From assembly GCA_030267965.1 (NCBI GenBank), contig BRYA01001537.1, positions 1,226-24,837 of the forward strand: a stretch of 23,612 nt of DNA, in the 5' to 3' direction. The stretch comes from Triparma columacea. Lineage: Eukaryota; Sar; Bolidophyceae; Parmales; Triparmaceae. A program made the position numbers and the translations under genes. Under the pieces are notes generated by a model. That model ran no database searches. It was not told the origin of the DNA and saw only the letters and a program-made list of their open reading frames with translations. Shown one piece after another: positions 10,698 to 20,181 of this stretch; the stretch's first letter is position 1, and each line of letters opens with the position of its first letter.

Positions 10698-12498
10698 TTA
10701 AACGCCAACGTTTGGCATTACCCCTGCAGCTGTGGCAGGTTTGTCCCAGGCCACCCTATTGAACGTCCAGTAGGCAACAGGAAATGCCGGGATGTTCGTT
10801 AACAGGCAAATGAATATGGCTGAGCTCTTCGGAAATATGCCGAGGAATAGTTGCTCCTCAGAGTTTATCACGGCTAGTGGGAGAACGAAGGCCAGTGTTG
10901 TCCAAATGAAGATGAATATCGAGGCCCCTTGCACGCCGATCAAGAGGTACCGCCAACTGTTCCTCCTCAGCGCCTGCATCAAATTCTCGTGGTCTGCCAC
11001 TGCAGCCCCTTTTTTGGCTCCCCTTTTCATGTACAGCGCCTCCCCCTTGTAGAGAGACAGGGCGGCGACAAGCGGCAGCATTGCCCAGCAGAAGGTGATC
11101 ATATAGATTGTGAAGCAGACGAGGGTTGAGTTGTTGCTGTGGTAAGGAGATGGCGGGTTAAGAGTGTTGGGATTAGGGGTATTGGTTTGGGCGTTTGGCG
11201 CCTAAAATGTACAACCCAATTAAGTCACTTCCTCACCTGTCCCTGAACCAGGATATTCCGAAGAACATGAAACCGATGCTCGCAATCAGTCCCGTCATGA
11301 GTGTTGAGTAAGGAAGGAGGGTCCTTGGGGTGTACCTCACAGCCTTGAGAACGTCCTCCCTCAAATCGCCCCGAACAGCTAAGTTGAACTCTTCCAATCC
11401 CCCCTCATACATCCTGCTGATCTTCTCCAAGATCAAGGCCCTATCTTCTGGTGCGTAACACTCCGCTTCGCGGACTTCGAATCTCGACAGCTGCTCGTCG
11501 AGCTTCAGGAGCTGGTCGGCGAAATCGTACCCGGTGATCGCAGCACCGGTGTAAACGACAACAGAAGCGAGAAAAGCGGCAAAGTAAAACGTTGCGATCC
11601 CCCAGGGCGCGACAATCGGGAAAAGAATAATGTAAAGGAGAAAACCACCGAAGAACGCGGGGATGAGGATAAGTATCGCCACCGACTGCCTTAGGGGCAG
11701 AAGTTTTATGTTGTGTTGGTCTTTGTGGATGCACTTGAAGACTGCGAGCTCATACACGCACCATAGCCTAGAGAAGTAATCTGCGTCCCACATGACGTAC
11801 AAATATTTTGAGATGGTCACGAACCCGCCCAGGGACTGGATGCCTCTCATTTTTAGCTCTACATTCGTTTGATGGATTACCATGCAATCGATGAAGAAGA
11901 ACTTTGTTGATACGCAGGGGAAAAGGGGGTAAAATAGCAGGACAAATATCCCCACGATGAACGACGTGAGGAACTCCCAAGGCTGGCTCTCCTGGTAGAC
12001 CTCAAAGATGGGGTCGAAGGCATCCTCGACAACCATGAATGGGAGCTTCCCCGCAAACTTTTGGAGCAAAAGGACCCCCAACCCGGATATGACGGCGGCG
12101 ACAATCGCGGGCTTCCCACACTCGCAGAGCAGCAGCGAGATGTACTTCTGGTAGCCTGGGGACGACCAAGAGTGGGACACGAAAACGTCGAGGAAGTCAG
12201 CAGGTACAGAGGAGTCGTAAAGGGCGGTCTTCGCCGCGTTATCTAGGGTGTTGGGGTGGACTCGAAACACTCTGGAGTCAGAACGGGTGGAGGATTGTGG
12301 GTTAGGTGCATTAGCAAGAGCGCAACCCAACCCCAACCTAGTTTTGGTAGGGGGGAGTCGGGTTGTACTTCAGCAGACTTACCTTCCAAAATGAGCGACG
12401 GCTTTCGAAAATGGGACCCCACGCCGTATATCGTCGTCCGGTGTCTCTTGGAGGACTGCTGCCGACTGTATCCTCGATGCTTGGTTTAGAATCACCAT
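10698..12498 (-). CDS. Multi-pass membrane protein with an interrupted TIR-like domain
   Basis: Three exons: 12498-12383, 12271-11237 and 11136-10698. Introns 12382-12272 (GTAAGT..CCAG) and 11236-11137 (GTGAGG..CACAG) are both phase 2; the total is 1590 nt, 529 residues. DVFVSHSW (67-74) is the first strand of a TIR-like fold. Two hydrophobic segments follow (about 92-107 and 141-157), then FIDCMVIHQTN (165-175), a G.F.TIS.YL strand, and SRLWCVYELAVF (about 206-217), which matches the TIR helix holding the catalytic Glu of NAD-cleaving TIRs (here E213). Further membrane segments lie in the middle (about 237-285) and at the C-terminus, roughly eight in all. Function is unknown; signalling or NAD hydrolysis at a membrane is inference. 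It lies upstream of the cyclase-hydrolase gene on the same strand, 154 nt apart. The first intron contains branch-point-like CTAAT/CTAAC. Confidence 0.8.
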
Positions 12499-12842
12499 CG
12501 ATTCGGGGACTAGGGTTTAGTTAAAATCTGCGCCTTCCCCTCAGGAAAACGGTAGATAGTGTGCGCCCAGTTGAAGTCCGACTCGTTTTGATTTGAGATG
12601 ATCAGGAAATTTTGCAAGACTACTAAGCTGGTCAACCAGATTGATAAGTCTTGTGGTGTTTTGGTGGCGAATTGGGCATTGAAGGTTGTTCCATCCAATA
12701 AATTCCAGAACTTTTTTTGAAAGACGGAAAATTTGGGTGGTTTCTTTGAGAGATTGGAAACACAACCTGGAGTTGTACATCTTTATTCAGTAAAGTCTTC
12801 CTTTATTAAAGCCTAGGAAATGTGCATCTCTCACGTAGCTCT
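12499..12842. other. Intergenic region between the Tubby-fusion and TIR-like genes
   Basis: A 344-nt gap between the Tubby-fusion stop and the TIR-like start, both on the minus strand. It should contain the 3' end of the former and the promoter of the latter. Apart from the two poly(A)-signal hexamers listed separately, no motif or conserved coding frame is visible. Confidence 0.6.
12782..12807 (-). terminator. Two AATAAA polyadenylation-signal hexamers of the Tubby-fusion gene
   Basis: On the minus strand AATAAA occurs at 12807-12802 and 12787-12782, about 36 and 56 nt past the stop codon ending at 12843. Spacing and orientation suit a eukaryotic poly(A) signal; actual use is not shown by sequence alone. 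Confidence 0.55.
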
Positions 12843-15800
12843 TCATGTAACTGCCAGCTTTGAGGAGAAAGCAGTTAGCGCAACAAAGAGGCATGTTAGG
12901 GGGTTCATGGGGTAGGCGTAGTCGAAGCTCCACCTGTTCTTGGTGCACTTCCCAAAGAGAAAAAGCGCTCGGTCCTCGTAGTCAGGGTCAATGAGGATGA
13001 AGTTTTTCTTTGAGGCAAGCTTGGCCCTTCCCTTGAAGTCCATCGTCCATGCCTCCATCTTGGGGTTCCACCTAGGCTTCCTCGTCTCTAGGACGACAAA
13101 GTCCTCCCTCTTGCTGGCGCTCAAGTAGGCCGCATACATGTCGCTCTTGTCGGCCTTCGCTCCCTTGTCGTCGCCCCTCGCCTCACTGTTGTCGTTGCTG
13201 TCTCCGTATTCGATTATGCGACCAGGCTTGGGAATTACAATGTTCATGGCGTTTGGTACTCTACCAAGGACGTTGGTCTTATAAATAAGTAAGGCCTGCA
13301 ATGGGCGAAGCGACGCAATGAGCGAAGGACTGATGGTTAGCAAAGTATGTATAGCTGATGTTGAGGGAAGGGGGGACCGCGATCTCTTAGGCAGGTGCGC
13401 GGTGCGCGCGAGTGTGTCCGCGACCCGTGTCCCGAAATAAATATACCCTGGACTCACAAAGTCCTGGACTCAAAGTCACCAAAGATATATCGAAAACAAG
13501 TAACGTCTCGTCTCACCTTCTGCTTCCTTTCAAGTTCGGGGATCACGCTCCCCCCCTCGTTCTTGCTTATGCCGTCGTCGTAGAGGTGAAACTGGGTTCC
13601 TGCCATTGAACTAAGATGGAGATAAGGTGCGGGGGGGGTAGGGGGGGAGAGTTAGTTAGTTGCTGGGTGGGAATTTTTAGCTTGAATCTTCCCTATCGCA
13701 CCTTTTCATTGTTCCCACGTAAGAGTCCCCATGTCGAAGGAAGTGCTGCAAAGAGGGAAGCAAGAGTACAGCGAAGATATTGCAATTGCGGGCGATTGTG
13801 GGGGATAGTGAGGGTGAGGAGAAGAGGGGGAGGGGGGAGGACGACTGCATGTGCCTGCGCCCACGCGACGAAACCAACCGCCCCTTTCGTGGTGCTCCCT
13901 GCCCCGCCAATAGTTCGCAGTCGTATTCATTGCGACCATATCGCTTCGCCCCTTCACTCACCTCCTCATCTTCGAAAAAGTTGTAAACCCCACTTGTGGA
14001 GGTTGACGTTGCGGCAACGAGCATATCGAGGCCGTCCTCGGCGTAGACTACGTAGTGAGTCTCGTTGCCATCTATGCCCATCCCCCTGCGCCTCTCTAGG
14101 TAGCACTTTCTAGTTCCTGCGAAGCCGTTGTCCTTCTTCTTCGTTGTCTTGATTCTGAAGTTTGACTCCTTTTCCTCCTCTGCCTCCTCCTTGGCCTTCT
14201 CGGCCTCCTCGTCGACGAAGAAGGGCGGTTCGAGCTTGCTCCTATCAACGGGATAAGCATCGCAGCCGGGTAGGAAGTGGACGGCTGTCCTCTTCTTCTC
14301 CTCTTCCAAAATTGTTCTGAAGATGCCCATGCTACATCTCCCTGATGCCTGGCAAACAAACTCGTCCTTCACAACGTCAAACTTGACGCGCTTCAAGTTT
14401 ACGTTAATCTGGTCGGTGCCGTCCCCGCCGCCAACGATGTCTCCTACAGCATCGAGGGCGTCAGCGTCTATTCTGACCTTCCGGCTCTCGTCGCGCTTCT
14501 CCCCCCTGCCCCCGACCCTGCGATGAGGAAAAGGTTGCGACGGGGGAAGTTGTTGTTGTTTCGTTGAGTTAGAATTTGTTGTGTGGCGAGCGAAGAGAAG
14601 ACAGCAGCAAAATGGTGTACTACTATTGCATATTGAACATCCCCCATTTCTGCCAAGCCAATCGCTGATTCATCCAATAATTCTTTGCCCGTTGCCCACT
14701 CTCACCTCCTTTCTTTCCATTGCTCCACCCCCGCCCTCTTGAGCCAGTGGTAGCATGCCCTGACCATGGGGGGCCTACTTGCGGCTACGGAGTACCTCAC
14801 AGCAGCGGAAAAGTTGTGGGCGGTCATGGTCCTAACCACGCACAGCTCGCAGATCCTTTGGATCGACCGGGCTCCCAGAAGTGCCGCACAGCTAAGGACC
14901 TCAAAGACGTTCCTGCCGTCGAGCTCCAACTGCACGTTTCCACCTCCAACAGCCCCTCTTAGCTCGTCTTTCATCTCGTCCAAGGCGATAACGAACCCCT
15001 TGAGCAGTTTGTGGTTAGGGAACTCAACATGAAGAAATCTGCTATTCGGGAACTCAACTTCGTTCTCTGTGTACTTTTCCTGCTGCTGTTGCTCGAGGAG
15101 GAGCCTCAGAAAGGGTGAGGATAGGCACTGAAGGGTGGGAGAGGGGGGAAGGGGGGGGAGGGGAGTGAGGCAGGCAAGAAAAGGAGGAGGAGCAAAGAGG
15201 CGAACAAGGGGGTGCAGGAGCGAAGACGGGTCCAAGGAAGGTACACAAGCCATGTGCATTGGTCCCCGTCCTCCCCAGCCTCCCAACTTCTCACCTCCTC
15301 CTCTTTAAGGACGACCCTCTGTACATCAGCAAAGCAAGTCAAAGGCACGGCAACCTTGAGGTCTCCGTCTGGCACAATGTGGCCAACCTTCTTCTTCGTC
15401 TTACCCCCGAAGTCAAATATGCTCTACTCAGTGGTGGGGGGGGGAGATAAGGGGAGGTCAGTTGTCGGGTAGTTGGGAGATGTACTTCACTCTCATCCTC
15501 ACCTTGTTTTGAACCTCTCCGTCCTCGCCACCTTCAAGAGGAAAGTTAGATACCCGCTGAACAGGAGACCCCGCGATCTGAACCTCAGATATGGTCTCGT
15601 CACTCTCTGTCACATAACTGTTGCGACAGGATAGCATAAGGGTTACCTTTGAGGTAGCAGACGAGGCAGCGGGGGGATGACCGGGAGAAGCCACCGAGCT
15701 TCCAAGCGAAGAAAGCAACGAACTGTATTCAGAACCAGTGCCCTCTGATTCCCCACTGTCATGGATGCAGAAATCCGGCTGTGGGAAGTGGAATAGGGCC

Positions 15801-16030
15801 TTGACATGGAAATTTCGAACGTCTTCGCTTATTTCTAAGCGAGAAAGAGAACGCAAATTCCGCGGGGGCGTAGAATGCAGCTCAGCGGGGCGTGAGGGAG
15901 TGGTTTCTGACATCATTTCAGGAGGAACTCCGGGAAGTTTGGAGCAGGGTTTTTGGATAAAAACACTTTCAAGTTTTTTGACTGTCATTGACAAATAGAT
16001 TGTCTTCAACATATTATCTTTTATGATCAT
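12843..16030 (-). CDS. BTB/BACK-like and Tubby domain fusion protein
   Basis: Seven exons: 16030-15503, 15423-15295, 15127-14706, 14517-13962, 13745-13702 (44 nt), 13610-13517 and 13295-12843. All phases match (0,0,2,0,2,0), giving 741 codons plus stop if the first ATG is used; ATGs at 15988 and 15916 are alternative starts. Residues about 150-360 contain SSPFLRLLL, FPNHKLLKGF and a helical stretch NVFEVLSCAALLGARSI...ELCVVRTMTAHN, which resembles a divergent BTB domain plus BACK helices. An acidic/lysine-rich linker follows (about 460-490). Residues about 493-741 are a complete Tubby domain: GDSYVGTMK, MAGTQFHLYDDG, TNVLGRVPNAMN, PRWNPKMEAW, DFKGRAKLASKKNF, FGK and FDYAYPMNP. Tubby domains bind PtdIns(4,5)P2 and carry receptors to cilia in animals; plant members pair Tubby with an F-box. 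A cullin-adaptor role for the N-terminus is inferred. The intron 2 acceptor was chosen at the long C-rich tract (15128); a CAG further on is possible. Confidence 0.85.
15133..15163 (+). other. G-quadruplex-capable tract within intron 2 of the Tubby-fusion gene
   Basis: Five G-runs of 3, 3, 6, 8 and 4 bases separated by loops of 1-3 bases lie on the plus strand, meeting the usual G-quadruplex pattern. On the coding strand the same bases form the C-rich pyrimidine tract just before the exon 3 acceptor at 15128. Confidence 0.6.
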
Positions 16031-16542
16031 TATTATAATCTGTAAAGCATTTTTGAAATTTTAAAATTTATCCTAGAATCCATAATAAAAAAATTATTTT
16101 CAAAATAGATTCAAATTTTGAAAATCATCAAATTGAGGTATTGATGATACAATTGATATTTCTGAAAAATTCATAAAAGATTATCGACTTTTGGAAAAAA
16201 AGCCCAAATTTAAACATGTTTGGAGATTTTTTATTCAATTTTGAACTTTAATATGTTGAATAAATCCGAAGGAAGCTTATTCAAAAATTATTTGATCTTT
16301 CAGAGACGATTTATTATGTCTGAAAAAAAAAAATCTTCCCACTTGTCATCTTCTTCTTTTAAGCTGACAAGTTGGCTCAGGATCGCGCGTGGTACTTGAT
16401 ATCAGCCTTGGGTCTTGCTTTTCACTGAAAAACCTCCACACCACAGCCTTTTCTACCCCACTCAGATCTGAGCGCTGCTGCTCCATCCCCTCCCAAACCC
16501 CCGACCCCTCTGCCCCGTCCCCTCTCCCCCTCCGCTCCCAAA
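16031..16542. promoter_or_regulatory. AT-rich divergent intergenic region
   Basis: This lies between the minus-strand Tubby-fusion gene and the plus-strand CABLES-like gene, so it should contain both promoters. From about 16000 to 16330 it is very rich in A and T with long A/T runs, in sharp contrast to the flanks; from 16430 to 16540 it turns C-rich on the plus strand. No open frame with a recognisable product and no clear TATA position can be fixed. Confidence 0.5.
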
Positions 16543-19281
16543 ATGCCGTCACAAAGCTCAAATGTGGCACCCTCCTCTTCTTCCTCCTCCTCCTCTTTAC
16601 AGGTCAGTTCTCCCATGAAAAAAAAGATAAATCTGGCATCAAAGACTTCTTCTTCGAAGACTTCCTACAGGATCCTGCAGACGGCCCCTGCTACTGGTTA
16701 CAAGTATTGCCGGCGAGAGGTTGCCGCACTGGATTTTTTGACTACGGTACCAATGAATTCTGAGGAGTCTTTGCTTGCCTCGGTGGTTGATGACAAGCAC
16801 AACATTTCTCATACCTTCATCAATTCATACCTTGCTGAGTTGGAGGAGCAGCCCTCTTTAGGTGCTGTTGCGCCTGCTGAGTCTTCAGCTACTGGTGGCG
16901 ACAACGACGGCGATGGTGATGGCGAGACGGTTGACGATTCCCACGAGCCGGCCTCTCAGTCTTTAAACCCTCCCCCTGCGAAGGCTGAACAGCGGTGGTG
17001 GGAGAAACTATTTTTCGCGGAGTACGCCTCCAGGAGGCAGGCGGAGGCTCGCGAGCTCGAAGAGTTGGAGGCTCCCAAGGAGACTGACATAGGCATTGTG
17101 CCCGATGATCAGCCCCAGCCTGAGAACTCAAATCCAGCCCCAAAGGGTACCCGTGAACCCGATCCCGGTCCCGACTCTCCCCACCCGAATCCCAGCACCA
17201 AGAATGCCCCCTCCCAGCCCCTCCCCCCCTACGCACCCTTCGTAAAGCCCAAAATGATGGTAGTTCCAGGGCGCCGTCTGGATGGCGTCCCCACCGCCTC
17301 TGCCGTTTCCATCCCCCCAAACCTTCGCTCTTTGGGAATTCCTAAGGCTAACTCCAACGCCAACCCGTCAGAGAAAAACCGGCAGACGAACTACAACACC
17401 AAGATTGCCGTGATGAAGCACTGGGAGATGAAGGTCGCCCACGGAATCATTACTACCGCTGACCCTTCCCACAGCAACCAGGCCCTCATAGACGGCCGCC
17501 TCTTCTTTGCGTCCAAGCAGGCCTACCCAATGGGGGTCTTCTCGATTGTTAAGTACGAGCCCAAGAAGGAGGAAGCAATGCGAAGGCGGAGGAAGTTGGA
17601 GGAGATGGGAGGAGGTGGAAGGATGTACTTTGCCACTGAGGGTAGGGACTGGAGGGGAACCTCGTACAGGTCCATCATATTCTCGTTGGTGAGCGAGGAG
17701 AAGGTGAAGACGCAGAAAAAGAGGGAGAAGCAAAGGGAGGAAAGGCGGCGAAAGAAGAGGCAGAAGATGTCGAAGAAGGCCAAGCGTAAGAAGGCGCATA
17801 TCCCGCCCTCATCCGATTCCTCAGTCTCGACCGACTCATCCTCCGATTCTTCCTTGGACGAGTACACCCCTGGTTTCTTGGATGACCCAGAAATGGTTCA
17901 CGGTAGGCACCGGCAGACAATTATGGGCGACAAGCTTGTTGGTCCGATTATTTCCTCGACCATTCAGTTCGTACGTCCAAGGGCCCTCAAATCCGAGCTC
18001 AACAAACAGTTCAGGGAGAGGTTTGACGGTTGGGAGCCCCCTAGAACGAAGTGGAGGTGAGAGTGGGGGGAGCGATGTAAACACTACACTGCAGCTCGCT
18101 TCATTACCACCCACTGCTTACACAACCCTCTGCGCAGGTACATTGGCGCAAAGGCAGTCAGGGGAGTATACACCCTCGTCGAGCCGACCATATCCAACTT
18201 CGGCACTTCCTCGGATCCTGCTCAAGAAAGCGGCCAGCAGATTCAGGACATCAACATTCATATCCCTCCCTCCTTGACCCTGTCCAAGATCCGGAACCTC
18301 AAGTCCCAAGCGCTTGTCGGCTGCCTTAGTGCCGGCTGTGAAGTCGGGACGGTTGCTCTCGCTTGCGTATTTTTTGAGCGACTTTGCCTCGACTGCCGCG
18401 TGGACAAGTCGAACAGGAGGCTGTCTATGGGGGCCTGTCTCCTCCTCGCTTACAAATTCAACGAGCCGAACGTCTCTATTCAGACGCAATTTAGCGACCC
18501 TGACCCCCCGGAGAACGATAAGAAGAAGAAGAAAAAGTCTGCCCTCTCCTACTTCTCGACCACTAAAAAGTCCGACTCGATATTCGCGTCGCTTGTGAAC
18601 TTCCTGGCCACCGACTGGAACCTGAACCCGAAGGAGCTCTTCTCTGCGGAGTGGGGCGTCTTCGTCGCTCTGGAGTTCAAGCTCCACGCGTCCCCCAGCC
18701 AGGTGGCCTTCCACTTCAAGCGGCTCATGAAGTCTTTGGAGCGCCGGCCCCTCACCTACCTCGGGCACGAGATGTACACGTACTGGCAGGACGCTCTAGA
18801 CGACGAAGTACGCCGCCTAGAGCGAAAGCAAAAGAGGATGGAACAGCGGAGGGACAGGCAGGACCAGAAACTCATCCAGCTGCAGCTCCTTCATGCCCAG
18901 TCGGAGAGCAAAATGTCAAGCGCCGGGAGAGTCGTTAGCGGGGGGAGCAGCGATGAAGGCGGGGGGGGGGACTCGGCGGAGGACGAGGTGGAGGAGGGTA
19001 CGCAAAACCTCAGCCACAATCAGCCCGGACTATGGAAAAGGTTCACGTCACTGAGAAAGCAGCCGAGCAGCAGCAACATAAAATCAATGGGAGACCGCAC
19101 CAAGTCGAACGACAAGGAGGATCCAACCCTTTCTCGTGAATTGGGAGTCAACGACATTGCAATAGATATAAGCCCGTTAGATTTGACCACACACTCGGAC
19201 CCCGAACCACTGACCCCTCCTCCAGCCACTCCTGACGGCTTCCAGAACCGGCCCAAAGAAGAATACGAAGCCGATGTTTGA
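16543..19281 (+). CDS. CABLES-like cyclin-box protein
   Basis: Two exons, 16543-18056 and 18138-19281, around an 81-nt intron (GTGAGA..GCGCAG, phase 2); 2658 nt, 885 residues. The N-terminal half is Ser/Pro-rich and disordered-looking, with a short REVAALDFLTTVPMN motif like the one in CABLES, an acidic stretch and a Lys/Arg-rich region (about 385-425). TIQFVRPRALKSELNKQFRERF before the intron and LTLSKIRNLK after it (about 551) match the conserved CABLES segment that leads into its cyclin box (about 551-720, with NRRLSMGACLLLAYKF and FVALEFKLH). A lysine-rich loop interrupts the box, and a charged coiled coil (about 730-760) plus an acidic tail follow. In animals CABLES1/2 link cyclin-dependent kinases to tyrosine kinases; here only a CDK-associated role is inferred. 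The start is uncertain: residues 9-18 are an Ser run encoded by a pyrimidine tract ending in TTTACAG, a good acceptor, so translation may start at ATG 16615 or in an unseen upstream exon. Confidence 0.85.
18961..18970 (+). repeat. G10 homopolymer inside the CABLES-like coding region
   Basis: Ten consecutive G bases encode part of a Gly run in the acidic linker after the coiled coil. The reading frame is intact through it, which argues against a sequencing error here, but such runs are prone to length change. Confidence 0.85.
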
Positions 19282-19307
19282 TATTGAAAGAGCGCCTAGA
19301 TTACATA

Positions 19308-19319
19308 CCCCCCCCCCCC
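19308..19319 (+). repeat. C12 homopolymer between convergent genes
   Basis: Twelve C bases sit in the 40-nt gap between the CABLES-like stop (19281) and the Tctex stop (19322). The gap is so short that the two 3' UTRs probably overlap on opposite strands. Confidence 0.7.
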
Positions 19320-19321
19320 AT

Positions 19322-20007
19322 CTAATACTGGTACACACCGTATGCCGTGGCTACGCAGAAGAAGTCGTCGTTCCCGTGCGTTACGGTGGCATAGGCATCG
19401 GTGTCCTGGTCCCAGAGAGTTCTGCATCCCATATGCATCCCTTCCCCGACCTTCTGGCCAAGGACCACCTGGACAAGGAACTTGTACCTGGGGAGACCGA
19501 GGTCCCGGAGGCGGTCCTTGATTTCGTCGCTGACCTTCTTTGTCATAACGTTGGCGTCGTCGGCTGTGTACTTCCAGTCATTGCCGAGGTTCATTTCTTG
19601 CACCTCCTTGATAATCTGGGCAAGGAGATGGGAGGGTAAGGAAAGGGTGGGATGGGGCATCCATCAGGTTAGTAAAATCGTGTTCGTGTGTATATAGTAC
19701 GTGTGCGTGCGCGTGTTTTTATACCCGGCAGTCCTTAAACATTTTACCCCCACTTCCTTTGAGCCCATCACAGCCACAGGGAAACACACACCCGGAACAA
19801 CACCTGCTTCTTTCCCGAGCCTTTCATCCAAATATGCCGCAAAGCCCAAGTCTCCAAGATGACCGCCTCCCCAACTAATTCCCACAAGCACCACAGCATC
19901 CCGACCTCGAGCCTCCCCATCCCCAATTTGCTCACCGCTTCGAGCCTCTTTTGAGTTGCCTTCATGGAGAATGGTGGGGGCTCAAGATTAGGCGCGGCAC
20001 CCGGCAT
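19322..20007 (-). CDS. Tctex1-family dynein light chain
   Basis: Two exons, 20007-19936 and 19615-19322, with a 320-nt phase-0 intron (GTGAGC..TGCCCAG); 366 nt, 121 residues, the usual size for this family. Joining the exons restores a continuous amphipathic helix (KATQKRLEA|IIKEVQE). The rest follows the Tctex1 pattern: a second helix with KKVSDEIKDRLRDLGLPRYK, the strand FLVQVVLGQK, then RTLWD, DAYATV and FCVATAYGVYQY at the C-terminus. Family members dimerise and bind dynein intermediate chains, in cytoplasmic dynein or in axonemal and ciliary transport complexes; which applies here cannot be told. It ends 40 nt from the convergent CABLES-like gene and starts 174 nt from the divergent EF-hand gene. 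Confidence 0.92.
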
Positions 20008-20181
20008 GTTCAGTTGTTGATTTTAGTTTAGACTGTTGCTCAATGAAACAGAATGTTAAAAACGCACGCGAGGTGACTGAAACTTTTGCAATTTTACCTC
20101 CAACAGCTTGCCCCAATCAGCACCCCCCTACACCACCTTTCCCCCAAAGAAACCACAAACCACCGGGCAACCTAATAGACA
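20008..20181. promoter_or_regulatory. Bidirectional promoter region between Tctex and EF-hand genes
   Basis: Only 174 nt separate the two divergent start codons, so both promoters and both 5' UTRs must fit here. The plus strand is C/A-rich with repeated CCCC runs in the half next to the EF-hand gene. No TATA box at a credible distance from either start was found. Confidence 0.55.

Noticed and set aside
12510..12780. Two short minus-strand frames between the Tubby-fusion and TIR-like genes
   Set aside because: Under 80 codons, overlapping each other in different frames, no recognisable motif and positioned where a 3' UTR and promoter are expected.
13677..13961. Continuation of the exon 4 frame of the Tubby-fusion gene to a stop
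   Set aside because: The GTGAGT at 13961 ends the exon; splicing to the 44-nt exon at 13745 restores the conserved Tubby strand GDSYVGTMK.
15128..15286. N-terminal extension of the BTB/BACK exon on the minus strand
   Set aside because: It is the translation of intron 2, including the C-rich pyrimidine tract; splicing from 15294 to 15128 gives a phase-consistent and better protein.
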